This document shows positions 5,850 through 15,392 of a stretch of 41,703 nucleotides of DNA, piece by piece. The translations under genes and the position numbers were made by a program. The notes below the pieces were generated by a model that saw only the letters and a program-made list of their open reading frames with translations, was not told the origin of the DNA and ran no database searches. The DNA comes from CAYPTB01 sp964413535 (GTDB lineage: Bacteria > Planctomycetota > UBA1135 > GCA-002686595): the NCBI GenBank assembly GCA_964413535.1, contig CAYPTB010000056.1, positions 1 through 41,703 on the forward strand. The letters run 5' to 3'. Numbering within the stretch: the stretch's first letter is position 1; the number at the start of each line of letters is the position of its first letter.

Positions 5850-8429
5850 TCACTCTCCGACGCGGTTCAACAGCGTCCACAGGCGCCCGGTGGTCGCGCT
5901 GAACTCGATCGACTGCGCGTCGATCGAAGCGACGTCCAGGATGCCGTCTCCGTCGAAGTCGCCGGCTGCCACGTCCGTGGCGATGGTGCCCGCGGCGACC
6001 GTCAGGCTCAGCGTGAAGGTGCCGTCGCCATGGCCACGGAGGAACTGCACACTCCCCACGCCGTTCACGGCGTTCGCGGCGCTCAGGACCACGTCCGGAA
6101 GACCGTCCTCGTCGAAGTCTGCGACGGCCAGTCCGCCGGAACCGGTCACACTGGAGTCGGTCAGGAACGCGAAGGTCCCGTTCCCGTCGTTGAGTCCGAC
6201 ATGGAGGTTCGCGGACACGAGGAAGCCGCTGTTCCAATGAAGCAGGTCCTGGTCGCCGTCGAGATCGAGGTCCGCGAGCAGGTTCGATCCTGAAAGGGTC
6301 AAGAAGCTGAACCCGGTCCCGGCCGTGAAGGTGCCGTCGCCGTTCCCGAACAACCGGACCGTGCTCCCGGAGGCCCGAACGAGCAGGTCGACGTGCGCGT
6401 CCCCGTTCACGCGACCCGCCACGCTGACCCTCCCATTGACGGGCAGCGAGGTCGCCGCGCCGAATGTGCCGTCGCCGTTCCCGAGCAGGATCGCATCCGG
6501 CAGGTTGTAGTTGTTCACGGGCTCGTACCGAACCACCACGACGTCGCGCACGCCGTCCTCGTCGAAATCCGCGTGATGGAGCCAGCGCACGTCGAACGGA
6601 GCCGGAGTGACGACGGCGACGCCAAAGTTGCCCGAGCCGTCGCCGGGCAACACGCGTACGTTGCCCGGGCTCTTGTCGCCGACGACGATGTCGAGCCACG
6701 GATCGCCGGTGAACTCGGCGACGTCGAGGTAGATCGGATCCGGCCCCGTCGGGAAGCTCGCGTGGAACGTGAGCCCGTCTGGGCTCCCTAGCAACACGGA
6801 AACGTCGTCGGAGAAAAAGTTCAGGACGACCGCGTCGGCGAACGCGTCGCCGTTCAGGTTGCCGCTGACGACTCGATTGGACGTCTTGCCTACCGCAGTC
6901 ACCCTGTTCGCGTCGAGGCTGCCGTCGCCGAGGCCGCGCAGCGTCAGCGTCCTCGAGTCGGTCGGTGCGGAGGGCCTGAAGCCCACGATCAGGACGTCCA
7001 GCGCTCCGTCGAGGTCCATGTCCGCGACCGCCAGAGCTTTCGGATTGTGGAGGCCTCCGAACTCGACCGGTGCGCCGAACTGACCACCCGGGAGCCCCTG
7101 ACTCACGAAGACGTTCTCCAAGTTGACGTGGCCAGGAACCGCAATCGCCTCGCGAAGGCCGTCCCCGTCGAGGTCGGCGAGGACGTAGTCCTTCAGGAAC
7201 TCCGCAGCCGCTATGTGGCTCTGCAAGCTCCCGAGCGACCCGTCGCCGTTGCCGAGCTGCACGCCGAGCGTCTTGCCGGAAAAGCCGGCGACGTCGAGCT
7301 CCCCATCGAGGTCGAGATCGAGGACGGAGAGTCCCCCTAGACCCACGGGACCTGTCGGCGCGAGCGCCGTGAACGTGCCGTCGCCGTTGCCGAGCGCGAC
7401 GACCGTCGCGCTGGTCGAGACGACGAGGTCGAGCAGCCCGTCGCCGTCGATGAGGGCGGCCTCAACTTGCGTCGCGTTCCCGCCAACGACGATGGCCTGC
7501 GGGAAGGAGAGGGATCCGTCCCCCACGCCCTCCATCCAGCCGAGCCCGCCGCCTTGCAGCGTGACGACGAGGTCGAGCGCGCCGTCCTGGTCGAAGTCGC
7601 CGAGCGCTCCGTCGGTGACGGAGGGGCCGGCGTCGAAGCTCGTGGCCGAGATCACGCCGAGGCTCGCGTCGAGCAGGATTACGCCGACGTCGCCCGAGGC
7701 GTCGATCAGGTCCGTGTTCCCGTCTCCATCGAGGTCAGCGACGAGCGGAGCGCGCGTCGACCCGCCGACGCCTCCGTACGTCACCGGAGCGTCGAAGCCT
7801 CCCGTGGGAAGACCCAGGCTCACGCTGAACGAGCTCGCCGCGGCGACGACCTGGTCACGCAGCGCGTCGCCGTCGACGTCCGCGAACACGACGTCGTTGA
7901 AGGCCGCCGTCTCCTCCAGCGGCCGGAACACCGGCTCGGTGACGATGCCGACGCGCAGGCGCACCGCATTCGTGATCGTGAACCCCGAGGGTGCGTTCGG
8001 ATCGGCGACGACCGCCTGGAACGTCGCGAACGCGCCGCACAGGTCGTCGGTCACGACCGTCGTGTTGAACTGCGCCCCCGAGATGCCCTGCGCGCTCGTG
8101 CCGAACGACTTCGTGAACCACGGCATCGCCGGCCACACCGTGGCGCCGAGCAGAGGATCGAAGACCGGGCTGTCGAACGCGCCGTAGAACAGGATGCCGG
8201 TCGACGAAGGCGCCGCGTCGAACACGCGCAGCGAGAAGCCGCCGCCGATCACAGCCGCCCCCTTCGGCGTGCGCAGCACGGGCGCCGACGTGCCGGCGTC
8301 GAGATGGTGCAGCACCGCCTCGTCGCCGCACTGCGCTGCCGGAGCGGACCCCAGCGCGAGCGACGCGACCGCGCACGCGGCGACGAACGAGGACGACCGT
8401 TCCCGAATCCACTGCGGTAGCGCGAACAT
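5850..8429 (-). CDS. Large secreted FG-GAP/VCBS repeat protein A
   Basis: 859 residues. The reading frame is open further upstream, but the start is placed at ATG 8427-8429. A signal peptide begins there (MFALPQWIRERSSSFVAACA, then cleavage near APAAQC), and AGGAGG lies 6 bases upstream. After a domain of about 170 residues the rest is a chain of FG-GAP-type repeats with calcium-binding DxDxDG loops (DLDGDG, DFDEDG, DVDGDA) and recurring GNGDGTF. Such repeats build beta-propellers in cell-surface adhesins and carbohydrate-binding proteins. It ends LLNRVGE. It is a paralog of the next gene on the same strand, with matching repeat order, ends and leader. The ligand is unknown. Confidence 0.9.
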   Translation of the reverse strand: MFALPQWIRERSSSFVAACAVASLALGSAPAAQCGDEAVLHHLDAGTSAPVLRTPKGAAVIGGGFSLRVFDAAPSSTGILFYGAFDSPVFDPLLGATVWPAMPWFTKSFGTSAQGISGAQFNTTVVTDDLCGAFATFQAVVADPNAPSGFTITNAVRLRVGIVTEPVFRPLEETAAFNDVVFADVDGDALRDQVVAAASSFSVSLGLPTGGFDAPVTYGGVGGSTRAPLVADLDGDGNTDLIDASGDVGVILLDASLGVISATSFDAGPSVTDGALGDFDQDGALDLVVTLQGGGLGWMEGVGDGSLSFPQAIVVGGNATQVEAALIDGDGLLDLVVSTSATVVALGNGDGTFTALAPTGPVGLGGLSVLDLDLDGELDVAGFSGKTLGVQLGNGDGSLGSLQSHIAAAEFLKDYVLADLDGDGLREAIAVPGHVNLENVFVSQGLPGGQFGAPVEFGGLHNPKALAVADMDLDGALDVLIVGFRPSAPTDSRTLTLRGLGDGSLDANRVTAVGKTSNRVVSGNLNGDAFADAVVLNFFSDDVSVLLGSPDGLTFHASFPTGPDPIYLDVAEFTGDPWLDIVVGDKSPGNVRVLPGDGSGNFGVAVVTPAPFDVRWLHHADFDEDGVRDVVVVRYEPVNNYNLPDAILLGNGDGTFGAATSLPVNGRVSVAGRVNGDAHVDLLVRASGSTVRLFGNGDGTFTAGTGFSFLTLSGSNLLADLDLDGDQDLLHWNSGFLVSANLHVGLNDGNGTFAFLTDSSVTGSGGLAVADFDEDGLPDVVLSAANAVNGVGSVQFLRGHGDGTFTLSLTVAAGTIATDVAAGDFDGDGILDVASIDAQSIEFSATTGRLWTLLNRVGE

Positions 8430-8681
8430 GGTTGGCCTCCTCGGCGGCCGCCCTGCGCCCCGCGGACCTACGCGGTCGCCGGCGCGCCTACCCATCCACG
8501 AACCTAGCACCCGCTCGTTCCGGCGGGGCGGGGAATGTGGGCGCCTGCTCGAGTGCCGCGCGCGAGGCCGTTCGGAGCCGCTGGTGGAACGCCCCGCGCC
8601 TCTCGAGCATTCGCACTCCGGCGGCTCGGAACGACGTGGAAGGCCGAGCTCGACACGAGCGGACATTCGCTCGAGCGCGTG

Positions 8682-8709
8682 GCCGAGCTCGCTGCCTCCG
8701 CCGCTCGGC
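8682..8709 (-). terminator. Hairpin after FG-GAP gene B
   Basis: GCCGAGC (8682-8688) pairs with GCTCGGC (8703-8709). It lies just past the stop of the 8714-11272 gene in its direction of transcription, and before the start of the downstream paralog. It is a short stem without a U-tract. Confidence 0.4.
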
Positions 8710-8713
8710 TGCA

Positions 8714-11272
8714 TCACTCCCCGACGCGGTTCAGCAGGAACCAGACGCGGCCGGGGATATCGAAGGGGTCCCCGGGCGTTTGGGCATCGATCGACGCGAC
8801 ATCGGGAATGCCGTCTCCGTCGAAGTCGCCGGCCGCCACGCCGGAGACGACGGCGCCGGCGGGGATCCGGAGCGCCGGAGAGAGTGTCCCGTCACCGTTT
8901 CCGAAGAGCCATTGCACGTTCCCCTCCGAGTCCTCTCCGCCGCGGTCGCCGACCGCCACGTCGAGGATGCCGTCCTCGTCGAAATCGGCGATCGCGAACC
9001 CGACCGGGCTTCCCGGGTTCGCAGTCTCCCCCAAGAAGTGCAGCTCCAGGATAGAGAAGCTGCCGTCCCCCGCGCCGAGCAAGACGCGCAGAGTGATTAG
9101 GCTGCTCGAACCCGAAAGGGTGACGAGGTCCTGGTCGCCGTCGCGGTCGAGGTCGGCGAACTTCGTCGCGGGATGCAGCACGTTGAAGATGAAGACGAAG
9201 CCGGAGCTGAACGTCCCGTCCCCGTTCCCGAGCAGGATATAGGAGAGAGAACCGGCGACGGCCAGATCGACGTGCGCGTCCGCGTTCGCGCGACCTGCCG
9301 CCCTCACGCGGCCGTTGCTCGAGAGCAGAGTCGGAGCTCCGAACGTGCCGTCCCCGTTCCCGAGCAGGATCGCGATCGGCCCACTGAAGCTCGCCTCGCT
9401 CGCGGCGACGTCGAGGATGCCGTCCTCGTCGAAGTCCGCGTGCACGAGCGAATGCACGGCGAACGGCATCGCCGTCACGATGGCCGGACCGAACCCGCCC
9501 AGGCCGTCCCCCGAGAAGACGCGGAAGTCGCCGCCGCCGTCGCCGACCACGAGGTCCTGGATCTGATCGCCGTCGAAGTCGCCGACGTCGAGCGTGGTCG
9601 GGCTCGCGCCCGTCGGGAAGCTCGACGAGAGCGCGGAGCCGCCGGGCGCTCCGAGGAACACGGAGATCTCGCCCGCGAAGACACTCAGGACGACCACGTC
9701 GTCGAACGCGTCCCCGTTCAAGTCGGCGGCGATCACGGCGTGCGGCGCCGCGCCCACGGGCGTCACCCGGTTCCCGTCGAGCGTCCCGTCACCGATTCCG
9801 CGCAGCGTCAGCGTGGCCGCGGCTCCCGCGATCACGACGTCCGGGGCTCCGTCGAGATCCACGTCCGCGGCGGCGAGCGCGTTGGGGTCGTGGATCCCGC
9901 CGTACTCGACCGGTGGACCGAACTGCGCGCCGGGCAGGCCTTGGCTCACGAAGACGTTCTCGATCGACGGGTGACCGGGAACGGCGATCGCCTCGGGCGA
10001 GCCGTCGCCGTCGAGGTCGGCGAAGGCGTAGTCCTTCAGGAAAGCGTCCGCCGCCAAGTGTCCGTCGAAGGGCTGGAGCGTTCCGTCGCCGTTCCCGAGC
10101 TGTACGCCGAGCGTGCGGCCCGAGAAGCCGGCGACGTCGAGCGAGCCGTCGCCGTCGAGGTCGAGCACGGAGAGCCCGGCCAGCGCCAGGGGCCCCGCGG
10201 GCAAGAGGGCGGCGAACGTCCCGTCGCCGTTCCCGAGCGCGACGACCGTCGCCGAGGTCGAGACGACGAGGTCGACTCGGCCGTCGTCGTCCATGTCGGC
10301 GACCTCGACCTCGGATGCCGGCGCGCCGACGTCGACGTCTTGCGGGAGGAGCAGGAAGCCGTTCCCCGCTCCCTCCATCCAGCCGAGGTCCCCGCCCTGG
10401 AACAGGACGACGACGTCGAGCGAGCCGTCGAGATCGAGGTCGCCGAGCGCGCCGTCGATCACCGGTCCGCCCGTGAAGAAGTTCGCGGCTCCGAGCACGC
10501 CGCCGTTCGCGTCGAGCAGCAACACCCCGACGTCGCCCGACACGTCGATCAGGTCGGTCTCCCCGTCGCCGTTCGCGTCGCCCAGGAGCGGAGCGCGCGT
10601 CGACCCGCCGATCTGGCCGTAGGACGTCGGAGCAGCGAACCCACCCCCCAGCGAACCGAGGCTCACGCCGAACGAGCTCGACGTCGCGACGACCATGTCC
10701 CGCAGCCCGTCGCCGTCGACGTCGCCGAACGCGATGTCCTCGTAGACCCCGGGCTCGCTCGACGGCGCGAACACCGGCTCCGTCACCGAGCCGACGCGGA
10801 TGCGCATCGCATTCGTGACCGCGAAGCCGGAGGACGAGCTGCCGCCCATGACCAACGCCTGGAAGGTCGCCTGAGCGCCGCACAGGTCGTCCGTCACCAC
10901 CGAGGCGAAGAACAACGGCCCCGACCGGCCCAGCGCATTCGTGCCGAACGACTTCGAGAAGAACGGCGTCGTCGTCCAGATCGTCGCGTCGAACGACGGA
11001 TCGAACACCGGGTTGTCGAACCCGCTGTAGATCAAGAAGCCCATCGAGAGCGGCGGCGCCTCGAACACGCGGAACGAGAAGTCGCCGCCGATCACCGGCG
11101 CCCCCCTCGGCGTGATCAACACCGGAGCCTCGGTGCCCGAGTCGAGGTACTTCAGCACGACCTCGTCCCCGCACTGCGCGGAAGGAGCCGAAGCGGGCGC
11201 GAAGAACGCGACTGCGCCAGCGGCGACAAACACGGACGACTGTTCCCGGACCCGACGCGTGATCGCGAACAT
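8714..11272 (-). CDS. Large secreted FG-GAP/VCBS repeat protein B (paralog of A)
   Basis: 852 residues from ATG 11270-11272. The start is chosen because the signal peptide begins there (MFAITRRVREQSSVFVAAGA) and AGGAGG precedes it at the same spacing as in paralog A. The architecture is the same: an N-terminal domain of about 170 residues including QCGDEVVLKYLDSG and SGFAVTNAMRIRVG, then many DxDxDG / GNGDGTF repeats, ending LLNRVGE. The first 30 bases upstream of both start codons are nearly identical, so the duplication included the leader. It is separated from gene A by 284 bp and is probably transcribed from its own promoter in 11273-11575. It is likely exported and surface-bound, with calcium-dependent folding. 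Confidence 0.9.
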   Translation of the reverse strand: MFAITRRVREQSSVFVAAGAVAFFAPASAPSAQCGDEVVLKYLDSGTEAPVLITPRGAPVIGGDFSFRVFEAPPLSMGFLIYSGFDNPVFDPSFDATIWTTTPFFSKSFGTNALGRSGPLFFASVVTDDLCGAQATFQALVMGGSSSSGFAVTNAMRIRVGSVTEPVFAPSSEPGVYEDIAFGDVDGDGLRDMVVATSSSFGVSLGSLGGGFAAPTSYGQIGGSTRAPLLGDANGDGETDLIDVSGDVGVLLLDANGGVLGAANFFTGGPVIDGALGDLDLDGSLDVVVLFQGGDLGWMEGAGNGFLLLPQDVDVGAPASEVEVADMDDDGRVDLVVSTSATVVALGNGDGTFAALLPAGPLALAGLSVLDLDGDGSLDVAGFSGRTLGVQLGNGDGTLQPFDGHLAADAFLKDYAFADLDGDGSPEAIAVPGHPSIENVFVSQGLPGAQFGPPVEYGGIHDPNALAAADVDLDGAPDVVIAGAAATLTLRGIGDGTLDGNRVTPVGAAPHAVIAADLNGDAFDDVVVLSVFAGEISVFLGAPGGSALSSSFPTGASPTTLDVGDFDGDQIQDLVVGDGGGDFRVFSGDGLGGFGPAIVTAMPFAVHSLVHADFDEDGILDVAASEASFSGPIAILLGNGDGTFGAPTLLSSNGRVRAAGRANADAHVDLAVAGSLSYILLGNGDGTFSSGFVFIFNVLHPATKFADLDRDGDQDLVTLSGSSSLITLRVLLGAGDGSFSILELHFLGETANPGSPVGFAIADFDEDGILDVAVGDRGGEDSEGNVQWLFGNGDGTLSPALRIPAGAVVSGVAAGDFDGDGIPDVASIDAQTPGDPFDIPGRVWFLLNRVGE

Positions 11273-11575
11273 GGTTGGCCTCCTGGGCGGCGGCTGCCCA
11301 GACTTCAACGAAACGTACGGTCCCCGCGCGCCTGCCTATCGTCGAGGCTATCACCGCCTTGGATCCAGTAGGCACCTGACCGCCCAGTCCTGACTCGGAA
11401 GCGCGCCCCTTTCCGACGAACCACCGCCTCGGCCTGGCCGGAGCGGGTGAAACGCGCCTCCGCGGCTCTCACGGCACCGCCATGCATTGGGGCGATCCGT
11501 CTGGAACTCGTCGCACGAAGCGCGCGGCTAGAATCCCCGCTCGACCGTCCCCCACGACCCTGAGCCGAACACCCC
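11273..11575. promoter_or_regulatory. Divergent intergenic region (FG-GAP B / S46 peptidase)
   Basis: This 303-bp stretch holds no gene that I can support. It must carry promoters for both divergent genes. A TAGAAT at 11529-11534 could be a -10 box for the rightward peptidase gene, but no convincing -35 hexamer is at the right distance. On the left side the FG-GAP ribosome-binding site is obvious (AGGAGG in the minus strand near 11279-11284). No repeat or operator stands out. Confidence 0.35.
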
Positions 11576-13696
11576 ATGCGCCATCCGCTTTCGATCGCCG
11601 TCTCCGTGCTCTCCCTCGCCCTCCTCGCCGCTGCGCCGCCGCGATCTCGCGCCGCCTCGGCGCCCGTGCTCGACGAGGGCATGTGGACGTTCGACGATCC
11701 GCCCGTCTCCGCGCTGAAGGAGATCCACGGCTTCGCGCCGTCGCCCGAGTGGCTCGAGCACCTGATGCGCGCCTCGGTGCGCGTGAACGACGGCGGCTCG
11801 GCGAGCTTCGTCTCGCCCGACGGGCTCGTGCTCACCAACCACCACGTCGGCCACGAGGCGATCTCGGAGCTCTCGACGCCCGAGCGCAACCTCGTGCGCG
11901 ACGGCTTCACGGCCAAGACGCGCGCCGACGAGCTCGCCTGCCCCGATCTCGAGCTCAATGTGCTGCAGTCGATCGAGAACGTGACGGCGCGCGTGCTCGG
12001 CGCGGTGGAGAAGAACGCGAGCGAGGCCGACGCGCGCGTGCAGCGCGAAGCGGAGATCGCGCGCATCGAGAAGGAGGCCTCGGAAGAGAGCGGCCTGCGC
12101 TGCAACGTGGTCGAGCTCTACCGCGGCGGGCGCTACGTCCTGTACCGTTTCAAGAAGTACACCGAGGTCAAGCTCGTCTTCGCGCCCGAGGAGCAGGCGG
12201 CGTTCTTCGGCGGCGATCCCGACAACTTCACCTTCCCGCGCTACTGCCTCGACATGTGCATCTTCCGCGCATACGAGGACGGCAAGCCGGCGAAGACGCC
12301 GCACTACCTGCGCTGGAACCCGGAGGGACCCAAGGACGGCGAGCTCGTCTTCGTGTCGGGCAACCCCGGCTCCACCGGGCGCCTCAACACGCTCGCACAG
12401 CTCGAGTACCTGCGCGACGTCTCCTATCCGCTCTCGCTGCGCGCGCTCGCGTTCCGCCACGCGGCGCTCGAGCGCTTCGCCGCGCGCGGCGACGAGCAGG
12501 CGCGGCGCGCACGCGGCCAGATCTTCTCGATCGAGAACAGCTTGAAGGCCCTCGGCGGCTATCAGGAGAGCCTGCTCGACGGCAGGAGCATCGAGGCGAA
12601 GACGAAGTCGGAGGCCGAGCTGCGCTCGATGGTCGCGAAGCAGCCCGAGCTCGCCGCCGACGTCGGCCACGCCTTCGACGCGATCGCCAAGGCGCAGGAA
12701 GTGGCGCGTCAGGTCGCGCCGCGCGAGTACTGCACGACGATCCGCGGCTCGCGGCTCTTCTCCCTCGCGCGCGACATCGTCCGGCTCACCGCCGAGCTCG
12801 AGAAGCCGAACGAAGATCGCCTGCCGGCCTACCGCGACTCCGCGCGCGAGTCGCTCGAGCACGAGCTCTTCTCCGACGCGCCGATCTACCTCGACCTCGA
12901 GGAGGCGATGATCGCGAACAGCCTCGAGTTCATGCGCACCGAGCTCGGCGAGGACGATCCGATCGTGAAGGCGGCGCTGGGCGGCGTGGGCACCGCGGAA
13001 GCGTCGGCGAAGCAGGCGATCGAGACGAAGCTCGTCGACCCCGAGTACCGGCGCGAGCTCGTGGCCGGCGGCGTGGCCGCGGTCGCCGCGAGCGGCGACC
13101 CGCTGATCCAGCTCGCGCTGCGCCTCGACCCGCTCGCGCGCGCGCTCACGAAGCAACTCCAGGACGAGGTCAGGAGCGTCGAGCAGACCTACGGCGGACG
13201 CATCGCGCGCGCGTGCTTCGCGCTCTACGGCTCGTCCGTCTATCCCGATGCGACCTTCACACCGCGCCTCTCCGTGGGGACCGTCCAGGGCTTCGAGACC
13301 GGCGGCTACAAGATGCCCTGGAAGACGACCTTCCACGGCCTGTTCGAGCGCTCTTCCGCCTTCGGGAACGAGATGCCCTACACGCTCGCGCCCGGCTTCG
13401 AGAAGGCCGCCGAGACGATCGACCGCGACACGCCCTACAACTTCGTCTGCACCGCCGACATCATCGGCGGCAACTCCGGCAGCCCGGTCGTGAACGCGAA
13501 GAACGAGCTCGTGGGCCTGATCTTCGACGGCAACATCCAGTCGCTCGGCAACCGCTTCGTCTACGACGACACGGTCGCGCGCGCCGTCGCGGTGCACTCC
13601 GCCGGCATGCTCGAGGCCATGCGCACCGTCTACGGCGCCGAAGCTCTCGTGCAGGAGATCCTCGGCTCGAAGCCGACGAGCGACACGACGCGCTGA
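11576..13696 (+). CDS. Secreted family S46 peptidase (dipeptidyl-peptidase 7/11 type)
   Basis: 706 residues, the usual length for the family, which consists of dipeptidyl aminopeptidases with a chymotrypsin fold and an added helical domain. A signal peptide is visible (MRHPLSIAVSVLSLALLAAA). The catalytic His is in VLTNHHVGHE (H89 or H90), the Asp region is GGDPDNFTFPRY (about 211) and the nucleophile is in GGNSGSPVVN (Ser about 634). The early MWTFDDPP motif is also typical. Members sit in the periplasm and split dipeptides from imported peptides. Substrate preference (hydrophobic or acidic P1) cannot be read from the sequence with confidence. No clear Shine-Dalgarno precedes ATG 11576. A 6-bp stem (13698-13703 with 13718-13723) follows the stop. 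Confidence 0.92.
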   Translation: MRHPLSIAVSVLSLALLAAAPPRSRAASAPVLDEGMWTFDDPPVSALKEIHGFAPSPEWLEHLMRASVRVNDGGSASFVSPDGLVLTNHHVGHEAISELSTPERNLVRDGFTAKTRADELACPDLELNVLQSIENVTARVLGAVEKNASEADARVQREAEIARIEKEASEESGLRCNVVELYRGGRYVLYRFKKYTEVKLVFAPEEQAAFFGGDPDNFTFPRYCLDMCIFRAYEDGKPAKTPHYLRWNPEGPKDGELVFVSGNPGSTGRLNTLAQLEYLRDVSYPLSLRALAFRHAALERFAARGDEQARRARGQIFSIENSLKALGGYQESLLDGRSIEAKTKSEAELRSMVAKQPELAADVGHAFDAIAKAQEVARQVAPREYCTTIRGSRLFSLARDIVRLTAELEKPNEDRLPAYRDSARESLEHELFSDAPIYLDLEEAMIANSLEFMRTELGEDDPIVKAALGGVGTAEASAKQAIETKLVDPEYRRELVAGGVAAVAASGDPLIQLALRLDPLARALTKQLQDEVRSVEQTYGGRIARACFALYGSSVYPDATFTPRLSVGTVQGFETGGYKMPWKTTFHGLFERSSAFGNEMPYTLAPGFEKAAETIDRDTPYNFVCTADIIGGNSGSPVVNAKNELVGLIFDGNIQSLGNRFVYDDTVARAVAVHSAGMLEAMRTVYGAEALVQEILGSKPTSDTTR

Positions 13697-14054
13697 ACCG
13701 GCGAGTCCCTCCTCCACCGCCGGAGCCCGCGGCTGCGGACCGTGCACGCACGGCCATTCGCCCCTACGCTCAAAAAATCACCGTGAGTATTCTCGACCAT
13801 TGGGCAAGATCCCAGGGCTCTTGGTCGCGGTCTTCCCTGGCCTTATGGCTACAGATGGGTATGTCAAATAGAATTGCCGGCCGCACTTCGACGCCGCGTC
13901 GGACGAATTCGGGCTCGTAGCTCGACCTGCGTGTCCGTCTCGACGACACTGCACTCGGCGCGCAGGGGTGGCGGGTCTCGGCGACGCACGCTCGTCTTCC
14001 GCGCGGCGCGCGTCGCGTTTCTCGCGGACTCTCTCTCTCTCGAAGGATCGTGCG
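13697..14054. other. Gene-free region with an AT-richer patch
   Basis: 358 bp without a gene that I recognise. A weak CCGGCG/CGCCGG stem at 13698-13723 may end the peptidase transcript. Bases about 13768-13880 are clearly richer in A and T than the surroundings. They contain TAGAAT at 13869-13874, which could be a -10 box for the next gene, but with no good -35. The rest has no repeat or structure that I can support. Confidence 0.4.
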
Positions 14055-15134
14055 ATGAACTTTCTGCTCTCGATCGTGGCGTTGGGGTCGGTTGCATGCG
14101 CGGGCGGAGCGACGGTGTACGGCTCGGCGCGGCTCGGCGCTCCCGCGCTCGAAGCGGCCGAGCTCGGGCGGGTCCGGTGGCGGCGCGACTTCGACGAAGC
14201 GCTGGCCGAGGCGAGCGCGGAGAAGCCCGCGTTCGTGCTGTTCCAGGAGGTGCCGGGGTGCAGCACGTGCGTGGGGTTCGGGCGGGGTCCGCTGTCGCTG
14301 CCGTTGGTGGTCGAGGCGATCGAGGACCTGTTCGTGCCCGTGCTCGTGTTCAACAACAAGGGCGGAGAGGACGGGAAGCGGCTCACGCGCTTCGGCGAGC
14401 CGGCCTGGAACAATCCGGTCGTACGCTTCCTGGACGCGAGCGGTGCGGACGTGCTGCCGCGCAGGGACGGCGTGTGGACCACGGCGGGATTGGTCGAGCG
14501 CATGCGCGCGGCGTTGGGCGAGCGGGCGCCGAGCTATCTCGAGATCGTGGAGCAGGAGAGCGACGTCGGGCACCACGGACGGGCCGTGTTCGCGATGCAC
14601 TGTTTCTGGGAGGGCGAGGCCAAGCTCGGCGCTCTGGACGGCGTGGTCTGGACGCGGCCCGCGTTCGTCGGCGCGGACGAGGTGGTCGAGGTGACGTTCC
14701 ACGTGCGCGAGACGAGCTTCACGGCGCTGGTGCGGCGCGCCGACGAGCTCGATTGCGCTGCAAAGGTGTACGCGCTCGACGACGAGCAGCTCGAACGGGC
14801 GCGTAGGGTCGTGGGCGAGCGCGCGACGGAGTGCCCGGGGGCGTTGCGCGACGCCGAGCCCTCGGACGCGAACCATTCGCTCAATGCGTCGCCGCTGCGC
14901 TTCGTGCCCCTGACGGCGATGCAGGCGACACGGGTCAACGCGGAGCTCGCGTCGGGCCGCGATGCGCTCGGTTGGTTGAGCCCGCGGCAGCGCGCACTCG
15001 CCGAGCGCGTCGCGGGAGCGCTCGCGGCCGACGAGCACCTGCTCGACGGATTCGTGCGACCGCAACAGATCGCTCGGCTCGACGAGTACGCCGCCGATCT
15101 GGAAGCGCGTCTCGCGGCGAACGAAGCGCAGTAG
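14055..15134 (+). CDS. Exported thioredoxin-like protein with an MsrA-like segment
   Basis: 359 residues from ATG 14055 (GAAGGA 8 bases upstream); the frame is open upstream but without signal-like sequence. The N-terminus is hydrophobic (MNFLLSIVALGSVACAGGA) and suggests export. Residues about 45-150 look like a thioredoxin fold with a CxxC in VPGCSTC (C69, C72). Residues about 178-230 contain AMHCFWEGEAKLGALDGVVW, which resembles the GCFW active-site region of methionine sulfoxide reductase A. The C-terminal part includes a PLRFVPLTAMQATRVNAEL segment. I recall a family named for VPGUxxT selenoprotein-like sequences, and this would be a cysteine form. A role in repair or reduction of extracytoplasmic proteins is inference. 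Confidence 0.6.
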   Translation: MNFLLSIVALGSVACAGGATVYGSARLGAPALEAAELGRVRWRRDFDEALAEASAEKPAFVLFQEVPGCSTCVGFGRGPLSLPLVVEAIEDLFVPVLVFNNKGGEDGKRLTRFGEPAWNNPVVRFLDASGADVLPRRDGVWTTAGLVERMRAALGERAPSYLEIVEQESDVGHHGRAVFAMHCFWEGEAKLGALDGVVWTRPAFVGADEVVEVTFHVRETSFTALVRRADELDCAAKVYALDDEQLERARRVVGERATECPGALRDAEPSDANHSLNASPLRFVPLTAMQATRVNAELASGRDALGWLSPRQRALAERVAGALAADEHLLDGFVRPQQIARLDEYAADLEARLAANEAQ

Positions 15135-15172
15135 ATTTCGCGAACGTGTGTGAAGCGCTCTTCACTTCGTCG

Positions 15173-15189
15173 CTCGCGCCTCACGCGAG
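15173..15189 (+). terminator. Weak hairpin after the thioredoxin-like gene
   Basis: CTCGCG (15173-15178) pairs with CGCGAG (15184-15189) around a 5-base loop, 39 bases after the stop. It is short and lacks a U-tract, so it is only a candidate. Confidence 0.25.
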
Positions 15190-15392
15190 TGAGCGATCTC
15201 GAGTACCTGAATCCACGTATTTCCTCTCGCTCGAGCGAGATTCTCAGGCTCGAACGTCGCGACACGCGGGCGACGAAAGACGTGCGAGCGCTACACTCGA
15301 TCCCGTTTCGCGAGCAGCGCGGCCGACCACCGACGAGGTCGACGCAGCGCTCGTCGACGCAAGAAGACACAGCGAAAGCGAGAGATACCTCC

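Noticed and set aside
5850..11272. DxDxDG-coding repeats as a CRISPR array or tandem DNA repeat
   Set aside because: The periodic CGTCGCCGTC-like bases come from the protein repeats of the FG-GAP genes. The spacing is irregular and the frame is coding.
9173..11371. Long plus-strand open frame through FG-GAP gene B
   Set aside because: It is the complement of the repeat protein and consists of monotonous charged residues. The minus strand has the signal peptide and calcium-loop repeats.
11528..13747. Long minus-strand open frame opposite the S46 peptidase
   Set aside because: The plus strand has signal peptide and catalytic motifs. The minus-strand product shows no domain and is a GC-rich shadow.
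14255..14275. Selenocysteine codon in the thioredoxin-like gene
   Set aside because: Relatives may carry U at VPGU, but this gene has TGC (Cys) there, so it is an ordinary cysteine form.
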